A DNA stretch of 28,949 nt, taken from a virus. Both the position numbers and the translations under genes were made by a program. Numbering within the stretch: the first letter of the stretch is position 1; each line of letters begins with the position of its first letter. Positions 1-7,994 of the stretch are shown here, piece after piece. Where the stretch lies: the IMG/VR virus record IMGVR_UViG_3300003650_000024, positions 1 through 28,949 of that record; one strand, given 5' to 3'. Below the pieces are notes generated by a model. It worked only from the letters and a program-made list of their open reading frames with translations. It was not told the DNA's origin and did not search any database.

Positions 1-2
1 TT

Positions 3-1775
3 GCGACCAGTGGACGGTCTTGGGCTATCCCCATGGGGCACACCACAGGGGTGATGCTGTTTCCTGAAGAAACTGGTGATGGTAGTACCATCCCACCAGA
101 GGGATTTCGTAAGGTCTTAAAGAGTGGGCAAGAGTCAACTGCCAAATCTCGTTATATCAAACCAGCCACCTACGAAGACCCACCAAAGCAACTATCACGG
201 GCAGAAGTACTCCAGCGTCTAAGGCCGTTGTTCTTTAGCGACCTGATTAAGGTTGGGCACAACGTTAAGTTTGACGCAAGGTCTATAGCAAAGTATTACG
301 GTGAAATGCCCCCAGGACCATATGTAGATACCATGCTGGCACAACACATTGTTAATGAGAACTTGATGAGTTACTCTCTTGAAAACCTCATAGAGACCAA
401 CTATAAAGGGCATAAGGCTTATAAAGGTGCTGGCAAGTTGGGCAAAGAAGTAAACAATAACCCAATAGACGTCGCCTCTTTATATGTACATAGGGATGCA
501 CGGTGGACATGGCTGTTGTACACCACCCTTATGCGTAAGATCAATGCCCACTCTGACTTGAAGAAGGCACTGGCGTTAGATTGTCAGGTACTTGAGGTTT
601 TGATGGACATGGAAAATGTAGGAATACCCGTAGATGTCACCAACTTAAACAATTTAAGTAAGGATTTGGACGGAGAACTAAAAGAGGTGTTGGACACAAT
701 CCTAACTTACGCACCTACAGGGTTTAACCCAGACTCCAATAAGCATAAGCAAACCTTTTTGTTTTCTAAGAAGTCCGAGGGTGGCTTAGGCCTTAAGCCA
801 TTTAAGTTAACTGAGAAAGGCGCTGCGTCTGTTGACGAAGAGTCATTAAAAGCCATAGAGCACAAGCATGTCGTAGTTCCACAGTTATTACGTTGGGCTG
901 AACTTAAGAAGTTAAAATCAACATATGTTGATGGACTTATACCTAAACTTAACAACGGCAGGCTTCATCCGTCGTTTAACTTACACAGAACAGCAACTGG
1001 ACGACTATCCTCGTCCAACCCAAACCTACAGAACATTCCAAGAAGTTCCAGCATCCGTAAACTGTTTGTCGCACCCAAAGACTGTTTATTACTAGTTGCT
1101 GACTATGACCAGATTGAACTTAGGGTCATGGCAATGTTTAGTCAGGATAAGAAGTTGTTGTATGTCTTTGCGAATAATGAGGACATCCATACCGCAACTG
1201 CCGCCGCAGTCTTTAAGAAAAAGCCAGAGTTAATTACGCCAGAAGAGCGCCAAATTGGTAAAGGTGTTAACTTCCTTACTGCGTATGGTGGTGGTTCTAT
1301 GAAACTGTCACGAGTTACTGGCATACCTAGAGACCATGCCGAAGAAATACTAAGTAACTACTACAAGAGTTTTGCGGGGCTAACGGCGTGGAAAAGGGAA
1401 GCCGTGGCTAAGGGTTGTCGTGATGGGTACGTATCTACCCTGCACGGACGGCGTAGGAGGCTCCCAGACCTACATTCTAGGGACCAAGGCCTTCGTGCAC
1501 GGGCAGAGCGCCAAGCAGTCAATGCCATCGTACAGGGAACCGCTGCTGACCTTTGTAAAATAGCGATGGTGGATGTACACACAGCCATGAAGGACACTGG
1601 TGTAAAGTTGTTAGTGCAAGTACACGATGAGTTGGTAGCAGCCGTTCCAGAGTCATCTTGCGACAGTATTTTAGAGCCGTTTATTAATGCGATGGGAGAG
1701 GGTATGATGTTAGAAGGTGTGCCGATTAGGGTTTCTCATCAATTTGCAATAAGTTGGGCGGAGGCAAAAGAATGA
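3..1775 (+). CDS. polA: DNA polymerase I, family A (5' end cut by window)
   Basis: Replicative DNA polymerase of the Pol I (family A) type with a 3'-5' proofreading domain. The frame is open to the window edge, and residues just before the first ATG (33) still read like Pol I exonuclease sequence, so the true start and the Exo I motif lie upstream. Exo II is seen as HNVKFDAR (about residue 83) and Exo III as YVHRDA (about 160). Polymerase motif A is DYDQIELR (about 367), motif B is RQIGKGVNF followed by YG (about 415), and motif C is QVHDELV (about 537). All catalytic acids of the palm are present, so the enzyme should be active for synthesis and proofreading. No 5'-3' flap nuclease domain is seen in this part. 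It overlaps the next gene by ATGA and heads the recombination cluster with RecA and two nucleases. Confidence 0.96.
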   Translation, partial: ATSGRSWAIPMGHTTGVMLFPEETGDGSTIPPEGFRKVLKSGQESTAKSRYIKPATYEDPPKQLSRAEVLQRLRPLFFSDLIKVGHNVKFDARSIAKYYGEMPPGPYVDTMLAQHIVNENLMSYSLENLIETNYKGHKAYKGAGKLGKEVNNNPIDVASLYVHRDARWTWLLYTTLMRKINAHSDLKKALALDCQVLEVLMDMENVGIPVDVTNLNNLSKDLDGELKEVLDTILTYAPTGFNPDSNKHKQTFLFSKKSEGGLGLKPFKLTEKGAASVDEESLKAIEHKHVVVPQLLRWAELKKLKSTYVDGLIPKLNNGRLHPSFNLHRTATGRLSSSNPNLQNIPRSSSIRKLFVAPKDCLLLVADYDQIELRVMAMFSQDKKLLYVFANNEDIHTATAAAVFKKKPELITPEERQIGKGVNFLTAYGGGSMKLSRVTGIPRDHAEEILSNYYKSFAGLTAWKREAVAKGCRDGYVSTLHGRRRRLPDLHSRDQGLRARAERQAVNAIVQGTAADLCKIAMVDVHTAMKDTGVKLLVQVHDELVAAVPESSCDSILEPFINAMGEGMMLEGVPIRVSHQFAISWAEAKE

Positions 1776-2140
1776 GTGACGTTCAAAGCATTGTAGATAA
1801 ACGTTTATTTTATCTGATGCTATCGGTTGCCCAGGGTCAAGATTTTGCCCAGAGCATGGGCTTTTCTTCGCCATCAGATGACGTAGGGCAGGCCGAAATG
1901 TTTGATATTGCCAGCCGTTGGGCATTATTCGTTAATCAAGGCATTTTGCAAAGTACAGAGGAAGCAGCAGCATGGCTACTAGACTTGCTGTCTGAGCAAC
2001 AAAAACTAGTTACACCAAGAGAAGATTTAATGCCCGTTTTTGTTGCTTACGGTTTATCCTTACTAAACAAACTTTTAGAAAATGGCAATGTACACATAGT
2101 ATTAGATGAAGCCTTGTTAGGGTGGAGTAGTCATGAGTGA
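1772..2140 (+). CDS. Hypothetical helical protein next to DNA polymerase
   Basis: Protein of 122 residues, not recognised. The ATG at 1772 overlaps the polymerase stop codon and has a GGAGG ribosome site 7 bases upstream; a longer TTG form from 1754 is less likely. The sequence looks mostly helical, with alternating leucine-rich and acidic stretches and no cysteine pairs or membrane segment. Its position between polymerase and RecA suggests a replication or recombination accessory role, by context only. Confidence 0.8.
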   Translation: MSDVQSIVDKRLFYLMLSVAQGQDFAQSMGFSSPSDDVGQAEMFDIASRWALFVNQGILQSTEEAAAWLLDLLSEQQKLVTPREDLMPVFVAYGLSLLNKLLENGNVHIVLDEALLGWSSHE

Positions 2141-2504
2141 CTGGTGGGCAAAAAGACTGGCTGGAGAGGCACCCTCGCCTTCGCCAATGCTACTTGTTCC
2201 AGCGCAATACAGTAATAGACCAGTAGCACCTCAAGAACAGCCCGTACAGAGAGTGCTCAATGAGCAGATGGGGCCTACAGATCAAATTGGTATGGGTGCA
2301 GCGATAAGGTTATGGAAAGGTGGAGAAGCGTATCGAGTGGAAGGAGGTAAACGTTGTCCCAGTTGTGGAAGTGCTAATGTGTTTTCACGAACAGGTAGAG
2401 GGTCAAACAGTATGATAAACGGAGCAGCACCAGCACCACATTGTTTTGAGTGTGGTTGGAATGGTAAGTACGAGCAAGCATCACAAGGTTCATGGGCAGT
2501 CTAA
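2133..2504 (+). CDS. Zinc-ribbon conserved phage protein
   Basis: Protein of 123 residues that starts MSDWWAKRL, then a Pro/Gln-rich linker, then a C-terminal zinc ribbon formed by CPSCG and CFECG pairs about 27 residues apart. This architecture (short Trp/Lys start, disordered Pro/Gln linker, CPxCGSxNxFSR then C-x-x-CG) matches a family I recall from many actinophages, whose function is not known to me. It overlaps the upstream gene by 8 bases and its stop codon lies inside the RecA ribosome site, so the three genes are co-translated. Four-Cys ribbons commonly bind nucleic acid or partner proteins; that role is inferred. Confidence 0.85.
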   Translation: MSDWWAKRLAGEAPSPSPMLLVPAQYSNRPVAPQEQPVQRVLNEQMGPTDQIGMGAAIRLWKGGEAYRVEGGKRCPSCGSANVFSRTGRGSNSMINGAAPAPHCFECGWNGKYEQASQGSWAV

Positions 2505-2514
2505 GGAGCATCAC

Positions 2515-3543
2515 ATGGTAGATTACGAATCATTAACATCCATCATCGCATCAATTAACAAGAAGTGTGGTGAAGATGTACTAATCAGGGGTTCCCAGAT
2601 TAGAGAAGAAGTTTTGCGCGTCACATCAGGCGTACTTGCTTATGACTTAATGCTTGGCGGGGGGTGGCCTGTAAACCAATGGTCTGAAATCATTGGCGAA
2701 GAATCATCAGGTAAAACAGCATTAGCATACAAAACTATTGCCGCAAATCAAAAGATTAATCCTAACTTTATAGCATTGTGGATTGCAGCAGAAGCGTATG
2801 TTCCACAATACGCAAAAGCCGTTGGTGTAGACATTGACCGCCTATGGGTAGTAGAGTCAAACATGATGGAGCAGGTGTACGACATTATTATTAGGGCTTT
2901 AGAGAATAGGGCAGTAGACATGATTGTTCTTGACTCCCTACCATCTTTGATTCCTAGCGATGAAGCCGAGAAAGCCATGGACGAATTTACAATGGGTCTT
3001 GGTGCCCGTTTGACAGGGAAGTTCTTTCGCAAATCATCAAAGTCACAACGCAGGTCACTAATTGATGAAGACAGGCCCTGTACTGGGTTGGTCATTAACC
3101 AATGGCGTGAAAAGATTGGTGTAATTTGGGGAGACAATCGCACTACCCCAGGTGGCAAGGCTAAGAACTTTCATTATTTCGCTCGTGTAGAAGTAAAGCG
3201 TGACGAGTGGCTGAAAGATAAGGAAGAGATAGTTGGCCAGACCATTAAAGCACGTACTATTAAGAACAAGACATACCGTCCACAACAAACAGCAGTAGTT
3301 GACTTTTACTTTACTAAATCAAATGGCTTTACTTTTGGTGACTTTGATACTGTTAAGGACGTTGTAAACATCGCCATAGCCATTGGACTAATCCCACGTG
3401 CGGGAGCGTACTACTCATTTAAAGACCAAAAATGGCAAGGTAAAGAAGCGTTACTCTTAGCGGTTCGTGAAGACCTTGACCTACAGAAAGAACTCAAGGA
3501 CGCTGCGTTTGGGCACTTTGGATTGAAAACACCAGCAGAATGA
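2515..3543 (+). CDS. recA: RecA recombinase
   Basis: Phage RecA-family ATPase of 342 residues for homologous pairing and strand exchange. Walker A is GEESSGKTA (about residues 61-69), in place of bacterial GPESSGKTT. The catalytic glutamate follows in WIAAEAYV (E in the AE pair), Walker B is MIVLDSL (about 135), and the NQW segment near 193 corresponds to the RecA NQ(I/L) switch glutamine. The following KIGVIWGDNRTTPGG matches the RecA L2/TTxGG region. Length is near bacterial RecA (about 350), larger than Sak4-type mini-RecA proteins. ATG 2515 is chosen because AAGGAG lies 6 bases before it; the upstream TTG extension (2446) would only add a shadow of the previous gene. It overlaps the downstream nuclease by ATGA. 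Confidence 0.94.
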   Translation: MVDYESLTSIIASINKKCGEDVLIRGSQIREEVLRVTSGVLAYDLMLGGGWPVNQWSEIIGEESSGKTALAYKTIAANQKINPNFIALWIAAEAYVPQYAKAVGVDIDRLWVVESNMMEQVYDIIIRALENRAVDMIVLDSLPSLIPSDEAEKAMDEFTMGLGARLTGKFFRKSSKSQRRSLIDEDRPCTGLVINQWREKIGVIWGDNRTTPGGKAKNFHYFARVEVKRDEWLKDKEEIVGQTIKARTIKNKTYRPQQTAVVDFYFTKSNGFTFGDFDTVKDVVNIAIAIGLIPRAGAYYSFKDQKWQGKEALLLAVREDLDLQKELKDAAFGHFGLKTPAE

Positions 3544-3869
3544 TACTAGGTAGTGATGGTGCGCATAAAGACAGGATGAAGCGGTCTAAAAAGCAAGAGA
3601 GTAAGACAGCAGGTAGGTATAACGGAAGCCGTAATGCAGGTTCAGGTTCAGGGTGGATGAGGAAAAATGATGTAAGAAGTCACGAGTTCCTTATTGAAAA
3701 CAAGTTTACGGATAATCTAAAGCAGTATTCAGTTAAATTAAAAGATTTGCTAGAACTAGAAGAACGTGCAATATTAGAAGATAGGATTCCAGTACTACAG
3801 TTTGAAGTACAAGGCAAAGGATTTGTGATACTAAATGAAAACGACTTCATAAGTATGTTTTATGAGTAA
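3540..3869 (+). CDS. PD-(D/E)XK nuclease, Holliday-junction-resolvase-like
   Basis: Protein of 109 residues. The core GSGSGWMRKNDVRSHEFLIE followed by NK fits the small phage PD-(D/E)XK fold: a conserved Ser-Gly turn, a metal-binding Asp in KND and the E-x-K pair in IENK. It is followed by the YSVKLKDLLELEE helix and a late FVILNENDF strand typical of these resolvase-like proteins. The N-terminal 35 residues are basic and probably disordered. The start overlaps the recA stop (ATGA) and the stop overlaps the Cas4-like gene by 8 bases, so RecA, this nuclease and the Cas4-like nuclease form one recombination cassette. The specific substrate (four-way junctions or flaps) is inferred from family resemblance. 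Confidence 0.75.
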   Translation: MILGSDGAHKDRMKRSKKQESKTAGRYNGSRNAGSGSGWMRKNDVRSHEFLIENKFTDNLKQYSVKLKDLLELEERAILEDRIPVLQFEVQGKGFVILNENDFISMFYE

Positions 3870-4785
3870 CGACGACTTTAACATTGAGAACTTAAAGAAA
3901 CAGTTGCGTATCAAAGGACGCTTAATACCCTTTGCTGCGGCTCAGGCCTCCATTGAGAGTGACCAGGATACGAAGTTGCGGGATACAGCACACCTACACC
4001 CAAGTGAGATATGTAAGCGTGACTGGTGTCCACGTGCATCTATGTATAAAATACTGGGATACACCCCAGAAAAAGAAAGGGACTACGGTTTCCAAACTTT
4101 AAACATCTTTAAAACTGGACATGATATTCATGATAAGTGGCAGGGTTGGCTGGAACGAGCAGGGGTGCTAACTCAAAAAGAGGTACCGCTATACAGCGAA
4201 GAGTACCACATTAAAGGGAACGCAGACGGAATAATCCTGGATTACACTGGCGAAGCCGTTTTAGAAATTAAAAGTGTTGGTGCTGGAACAGTTAGGTTTG
4301 AAAATCCAGAATTGTATTATAAGTATAGTAAACAAGAAATAACTCACGAAGAACTGTGGACAAAGATTAGGCAACCCTTTCCGTCACACTTACGTCAACT
4401 AAACATTTATATGTTTGTATTAAACATCCACTCTGGAATTGTATTATATGAATGGAAAGCCACACAGGCCTGCAAAGAGTTTGAAGTTAAGTTGCAAAAA
4501 GCCTTAATTGAGCCGATACTCGCAGCGTGCGCACTGGTTAAAAAGGCGTTAATGGATGGTATATTGATTGCTAGACCAGTTTGGGCGACAACTAAAGAAC
4601 ACACAACATGTAAGCAGTGTCCGTTTAAGACGGAATGCTGGAAAGAAGGAAATAATGCTGAAGGCATACCACTTGGAGAACACCCCAATTATGCAAGAAT
4701 TCTTGCGGAAGTTCTCACTCCCGATGCGCCCATCGGAGAACATTCCCGAAATACCACAACAGTTAGACAACTTATCCGACAGTGA
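3862..4785 (+). CDS. Cas4/RecB-type PD-(D/E)XK exonuclease with Fe-S cysteines
   Basis: Protein of 307 residues resembling Cas4 and AddB-like single-strand exonucleases. The nuclease core is visible as GNADGI (metal Asp, about residue 121) and LEIKS (E-x-K, about 133-136). A downstream Gln in PSHLRQLNIYMF matches the RecB-family QxxxY motif. Cysteines likely to hold a 4Fe-4S cluster are split in the expected way: C51/C56 near the N terminus (CKRDWC) and C250, C253, C259 near the C terminus (CKQCPFKTEC). No CRISPR array or other cas gene is present, so this is the phage end-processing nuclease, not an adaptation protein. It lies immediately after recA and a resolvase-like gene. Confidence 0.88.
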   Translation: MSNDDFNIENLKKQLRIKGRLIPFAAAQASIESDQDTKLRDTAHLHPSEICKRDWCPRASMYKILGYTPEKERDYGFQTLNIFKTGHDIHDKWQGWLERAGVLTQKEVPLYSEEYHIKGNADGIILDYTGEAVLEIKSVGAGTVRFENPELYYKYSKQEITHEELWTKIRQPFPSHLRQLNIYMFVLNIHSGIVLYEWKATQACKEFEVKLQKALIEPILAACALVKKALMDGILIARPVWATTKEHTTCKQCPFKTECWKEGNNAEGIPLGEHPNYARILAEVLTPDAPIGEHSRNTTTVRQLIRQ

Positions 4786-5146
4786 CTTAATGGAGCACTA
4801 CTCCGAGTTTATGGCATGGTTGTCATACGCTAAAGCAGAGTTAGTTATGTCTGAAATAACGGAAGAACGTTGTGCCAGTGATTGCCACTTAACAGAAGCC
4901 AAAACGTTGATTATGCAATGGAGTGGAGGAAAGGGAGACACCGTAACCCTTGCTAAAGCCCGCCGTGACATTGATGACAATGTAATACACACGCAAGAGC
5001 AACATTTGAATTCTCGCGCCTATCGCAAACTAGTGGAATCTGTGTTTGAACGTTGTGAACGTGGGTCGCAAGTATTATCACGTGAATTAAGCAGGCGTAT
5101 TAGTTTGGCACCAAATGAGCGTAGGTTAACTAGGTTTGCACCATAA
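4691..5146 (+). CDS. Hypothetical helical protein downstream of Cas4-like nuclease
   Basis: About 151 residues if started at ATG 4691; ATG 4724 and ATG 4790 are alternatives, and none has an outstanding ribosome site. The recognisable part begins ENIPEIPQQLDNLSDSDLME, a pattern I associate with conserved actinophage proteins found beside Cas4-like nucleases, with alternating acidic and basic helices after it. It overlaps the end of the nuclease gene in another frame by up to about 95 bases, an unusually long overlap here that argues for one of the later starts. Function unknown. Confidence 0.7.
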   Translation: MQEFLRKFSLPMRPSENIPEIPQQLDNLSDSDLMEHYSEFMAWLSYAKAELVMSEITEERCASDCHLTEAKTLIMQWSGGKGDTVTLAKARRDIDDNVIHTQEQHLNSRAYRKLVESVFERCERGSQVLSRELSRRISLAPNERRLTRFAP

Positions 5147-5176
5147 GGATTAATGTGTGACGAGAAGGAGAACAAA

Positions 5177-5479
5177 GTGAGCGATAACACAGAGAAGTTT
5201 GCGGTGTGGGTAGATGGGCTGATTGCCGAATCTAAGTCGCAGGTAAAGCGGCTCAAGACGCAGACTGGTGGTGCTATGGGTGGTATGCGACCCGATTTCA
5301 CATGGCCTAATGGTGCTGGCGGGGAACCGCAACCACAAGTGGATGTTGATTTGCTGGTTCAAGAGTTGGCGATGGCTAACGGGCATATCAAATATTTACA
5401 GGCAGAACTTGGATTGGAGAAACGGATGCACACCCAGTTACAAGCGGAAGTGGACAACCTAAGGAGTAGACAGCAATGA
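5177..5479 (+). CDS. Hypothetical protein with C-terminal coiled coil
   Basis: Protein of 100 residues if the GTG at 5177 is used, which has AAGGAG 6 bases upstream and gives an N terminus (VSDNTEKF) like the neighbouring MSE-type genes. The ATG at 5153 would add 8 residues. The first 40 residues are followed by a Gly/Pro stretch (GGAMGGMRPDF) and then a heptad-rich helix from about residue 55 to the end. Its stop overlaps the next start (ATGA). No function recognised. Confidence 0.75.
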   Translation: MSDNTEKFAVWVDGLIAESKSQVKRLKTQTGGAMGGMRPDFTWPNGAGGEPQPQVDVDLLVQELAMANGHIKYLQAELGLEKRMHTQLQAEVDNLRSRQQ

Positions 5480-5973
5480 GTGAACCAGCAGATATTGTTG
5501 CCGAAGCGAAAAGTGCTGTTTGTTGTATCTTTGACGCTTTTGGTGGTCGCCGCGCTCGTAATGCGGTTGAAGCGCTGAGTGACCTAGTGGAACGGCTACA
5601 AGCGGAACTTAGCCTGTTGAAAGAATCTATCGAGTCGCAAGTGTTCGGTGAAATCAAGGCACCAACCGAGTTCGACAAACGCTATTGGACTGCCGCCCAA
5701 AAGAAGACCGCCGCCACCGCCATACTTGGAGACTCAAACCCACCTTACCCCGTAGTACCAAAACGCCCACGACTCACCCGTAACGCCGCACATTGCCGTA
5801 CCTGCAATACGACTATAGAATCAAAATCCCGTCACAGTTGGGTGGCATGTGGCTGTCCACCAGACTCAAGCACAGGCATCTACGTTGATGGTGGCCTTGC
5901 TTATAGCCGTCGAGGTGCAGGAGTCAATGCCGATTACTTTGATCTATGTGAGTACGAAGGAGACAAGAAATGA
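5476..5973 (+). CDS. Coiled-coil plus Cys-rich conserved phage domain protein
   Basis: Protein of 165 residues. It begins MSEPADIVAEAKSAV, has a short coiled coil with VERLQAELSLLKES (residues about 38-51), then a C-terminal domain with CRTC, IESKSRH, CGC and IYVDGGLAYSRR. That last domain matches a widespread small phage domain (C-x-x-C, ESKxRH, CxC, VDGGxxYxRR) of unknown function, probably zinc-binding. The N-terminal half belongs to the family of short MSE..DIVA..EVERLQAE proteins seen at 6356, 7045 and 26142. It therefore looks like a fusion of the coiled-coil module to the Cys domain. Confidence 0.8.
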   Translation: MSEPADIVAEAKSAVCCIFDAFGGRRARNAVEALSDLVERLQAELSLLKESIESQVFGEIKAPTEFDKRYWTAAQKKTAATAILGDSNPPYPVVPKRPRLTRNAAHCRTCNTTIESKSRHSWVACGCPPDSSTGIYVDGGLAYSRRGAGVNADYFDLCEYEGDKK

Positions 5974-6119
5974 AATATAAAGAGATCAGCAAAGCAGAAA
6001 GAGTAGCCGACCGAGTTGGATTCTGGTTGTCAGTAACTTTCATCATGGTAATAACAGTATGGTTAAGCGTTTGGTTCGCATGGCAAATACTTGGATTCTT
6101 GGTTAGCCGTAATGGGTGA
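5970..6119 (+). CDS. Small single-pass membrane protein
   Basis: A 49-residue gene starting at an ATGA junction with the previous stop and ending inside the next start, so it exactly fills the gap between two genes. After a charged N terminus (MKYKEISKAERVADRVG) there is one hydrophobic segment of about 28 residues rich in Trp, Val, Ile and Phe, then a short SRNG tail. It is too small to assign. A membrane role such as a holin-like or superinfection function is possible, but nothing specific supports it. Confidence 0.65.
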   Translation: MKYKEISKAERVADRVGFWLSVTFIMVITVWLSVWFAWQILGFLVSRNG

Positions 6120-6366
6120 GCCAGAATCTGTTAGCGACAGGATTGGCAACATCATTTCTGAAGACTCTGGCGAGTTTCTTACCGAGTTTGTTGTGCTCGC
6201 CAACTGCGTGGATAATGATGGAGACAACACCTTCTACTATTTGACCCCAGAAGGGCAACGCATGTCCAACACTCTCGGGCTATTAGAAAGTACCGCCGCT
6301 GTCGTCAAAAGTTGGATAGTGGAGGGGTACAGTATACATCAGGAAGGAATGGAAAATGATGAGTGA
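6112..6366 (+). CDS. Small acidic conserved actinophage protein
   Basis: Protein of 84 residues from the ATG at 6112, which overlaps the previous stop; an upstream TTG at 6091 is less likely. The pattern SDRIGNIISED, LTEFVVLANC, then TLGLLESTAAVVKSW resembles small actinophage proteins that pair a beta-rich 'VVVA' strand with a C-terminal helix starting LGLL. Function is not known to me. The stop overlaps the next gene. Confidence 0.75.
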   Translation: MGEPESVSDRIGNIISEDSGEFLTEFVVLANCVDNDGDNTFYYLTPEGQRMSNTLGLLESTAAVVKSWIVEGYSIHQEGMENDE

Positions 6367-6574
6367 ATCACTAGATATTGTTGCTAAGTGGAATGAGCAT
6401 ATGTTTAGTAGGCCTTTCGTGAACAACTCGACGCTCGCGCTCGGCAACAGACTGTGTGCCGAAGTGGAACGGCTACAAGCAGAGAATATAAAACTGAAAG
6501 CCAAGGCCGAGGCTTTGCGAGCAGGACTTAGGAAACGTTGGCGGTGGTTATCGGTACGGGGGAAAATGAAATGA
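6356..6574 (+). CDS. Short coiled-coil protein (EVERLQAE family)
   Basis: Protein of 72 residues; two adjacent ATG codons (6356, 6359) can start it, the first being better spaced from GGAAGG. It begins (M)MSESLDIVAKW, then AEVERLQAENIKLKAKAEAL forms a basic coiled coil, and the tail is strongly basic (RAGLRKRWRW, VRGKMK). It is a paralogue of parts of the genes at 5476, 7045 and 26142. A basic tail plus coiled coil would suit a DNA-associated dimer, which is speculation. Confidence 0.72.
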   Translation: MMSESLDIVAKWNEHMFSRPFVNNSTLALGNRLCAEVERLQAENIKLKAKAEALRAGLRKRWRWLSVRGKMK

Positions 6575-6837
6575 GTGAACCAGTAGAAGCCGTGTCTATC
6601 GAGCAGGCGCGGTCTGAACAGCCGTTCTGGTGTCTATGTGACCCAAAACAACTGTATCTGCATAACAACACTGATTCAGCATGCCGTCACGACGATATGT
6701 TGGGGTTACATGAGCGTATTGCCCTACTAAGAGTGCAGTTGCAGATGGCGAACGACAAACTGATAGACCAAGTGTTTCAGCCGCCGCAGTTGTCGTCAAT
6801 GATGTTGAAGGCGCTAGATGTAGTAGGTACAAAATGA
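6571..6837 (+). CDS. Hypothetical short protein with Cys/His residues
   Basis: Protein of 88 residues from ATG 6571 (ATGA junction; GGGGGAA upstream). It begins MSEPVEAVSIEQARSEQPFW, has WCLCDPKQ and later CRHDD, then a helix HERIALLRVQLQMANDKL. The MSEP start matches the neighbouring coiled-coil genes but the EVERLQAE segment is replaced. The CxC and CRH residues could bind a metal, though only three or four ligands are visible. Function unknown. Confidence 0.7.
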   Translation: MSEPVEAVSIEQARSEQPFWCLCDPKQLYLHNNTDSACRHDDMLGLHERIALLRVQLQMANDKLIDQVFQPPQLSSMMLKALDVVGTK

Positions 6838-7052
6838 AAACTAAACTTATCAAATCAACGAATAATCCAGTATTGCGGTTGTACGGTAATCTGGCGTCAT
6901 CATGGACAATAAAGTTACTTCAGCCAGCAATGATGGATGACAAGCACAATATGTTTACATGGCCCCTTGCCGCTATCATGAACCATTCATTAAAGTATGC
7001 TGATTTTTATGAAGTAATAGATTGGGAATTAGGAGGAGAACCAAATGAGTGA
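6834..7052 (+). CDS. Hypothetical protein
   Basis: Protein of 72 residues starting at an ATGA junction. It is not recognised: a basic N terminus (MKTKLIKSTNNP), no coiled coil, no membrane segment, two tryptophans in the middle and an acidic C terminus. The stop lies inside the start region of the next gene (8-base overlap), and its last codons supply that gene's GGAGGAG ribosome site. Confidence 0.7.
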   Translation: MKTKLIKSTNNPVLRLYGNLASSWTIKLLQPAMMDDKHNMFTWPLAAIMNHSLKYADFYEVIDWELGGEPNE

Positions 7053-7602
7053 AGTATATACTGTTGACAGCGCAATTGAGTTCGTGCGAGAGTGTAAGTT
7101 ACAAAGTGTTGATGTTCTCGCCGCACTATGTCTTGCTGACGAAGTGGAACAGTTGCAAGCAGAAGTGCACTGGTTGGAAAAAGTGGAAATGAGACTGCTA
7201 CAGAAAGAAATTGAACGCCAACGCACAGTAATTGAAACCCTTGAAACTGCCGACTGGTTTGCCGAACGCGCCCGCGCTAACTCGCTTCAGTTTGAAGTGG
7301 AACGGCTGAATGAAGCGTTTGGTTGGTTAAAGGCAGATTATGATAGCCGAGGTTTAGAGGTTGACCATTTGCGCACACTTGTTGTCCATTACGAAACCGA
7401 CAAAGTGGAAACCGAAATGAGCGAAGAAAGTGGAGAAACGCTAAGTACAACTGTTAGGTTGCTGGCAGACATAGCAAAAGAAGGGGAAGGGCGCATCACT
7501 CTTAAGTTTGAGCCAGCCTTTCTATATGAGATTGCTAACGCCCTAGAACACCTAGAGGACTTAGATGTGATTGTTGGTGGATGGTTAGAACGTGGGGAAT
7601 AA
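7045..7602 (+). CDS. Long coiled-coil protein (EVERLQAE family)
   Basis: Protein of 185 residues with a strong GGAGGAG ribosome site. It begins MSEVYTVDSAIEFVREC, then DEVEQLQAEVHWLEK starts a helical region running to about residue 125, with a second FEVERLNEAF repeat near residue 87. The last 60 residues form an acidic domain (ADIAKEGEGRITLKFEPAFL then ALEHLEDLD). It is the largest member of the paralogous coiled-coil set. The repeated EVE-(R/Q)-L segment within one protein points to internal duplication. Confidence 0.78.
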   Translation: MSEVYTVDSAIEFVRECKLQSVDVLAALCLADEVEQLQAEVHWLEKVEMRLLQKEIERQRTVIETLETADWFAERARANSLQFEVERLNEAFGWLKADYDSRGLEVDHLRTLVVHYETDKVETEMSEESGETLSTTVRLLADIAKEGEGRITLKFEPAFLYEIANALEHLEDLDVIVGGWLERGE

Positions 7603-7957
7603 GCATAAGGCTAAAGGTACGTCGTACGAAACCCTTATTAAGGATTATTTAATAAACAAAGGTTTTAAGGAAGCACGACGCACGGCCTTGGCTGGTGCTG
7701 GTGACACTGGGGATATTAATGGGGTAGTTCAACGAACCACTAATCGCCCTCTTTGCATACAGTGTAAAAATCAAAAGAAGTGGGATGTAAGTGGATGGCT
7801 TAATGACACTATAGAGCAGGCTGGGAGATTAGGTAACGCCCTACCAGCGCTACTCATCAAGCGTCCTGGAAAAGGGGCAAAAGCAGTCGGTGAGTCCTAT
7901 GTCGTGATGAGGTTAGATGACTTTGTAGAACTGCTACAGGACGCACAATACCAGTAA
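7592..7957 (+). CDS. Resolvase-like PD-(D/E)XK nuclease
   Basis: Protein of 121 residues starting at GTG 7592, overlapping the previous stop by 11 bases. The order KGTSYE (early helix Glu), GAGDTGDINGV (metal Asp), CIQCKNQKKWD and KRPGKG then YVVMRLDDFVELL matches small Mrr/archaeal Holliday resolvase-like phage nucleases. The usual E-x-K is replaced by Q-x-K (QCKN), a substitution seen in some PD-(D/E)XK branches. It is the second resolvase-like enzyme in the window after 3540, and closes the coiled-coil gene run. Confidence 0.72.
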   Translation: MGNKHKAKGTSYETLIKDYLINKGFKEARRTALAGAGDTGDINGVVQRTTNRPLCIQCKNQKKWDVSGWLNDTIEQAGRLGNALPALLIKRPGKGAKAVGESYVVMRLDDFVELLQDAQYQ

Positions 7958-7994
7958 TATAGTAGTACACACTAACTGGAATTGTAGGTACTAT

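Noticed and set aside
2515-3543. RecA gene as Sak4-type mini-recombinase
   Set aside because: At 342 residues with intact L2/TTxGG and NQ regions it is of full RecA type.
3862-4785. Cas4-like protein as part of a CRISPR system
   Set aside because: No repeat-spacer array or other cas gene is present. The neighbours are recA and phage nucleases, where Cas4-like exonucleases are normal.
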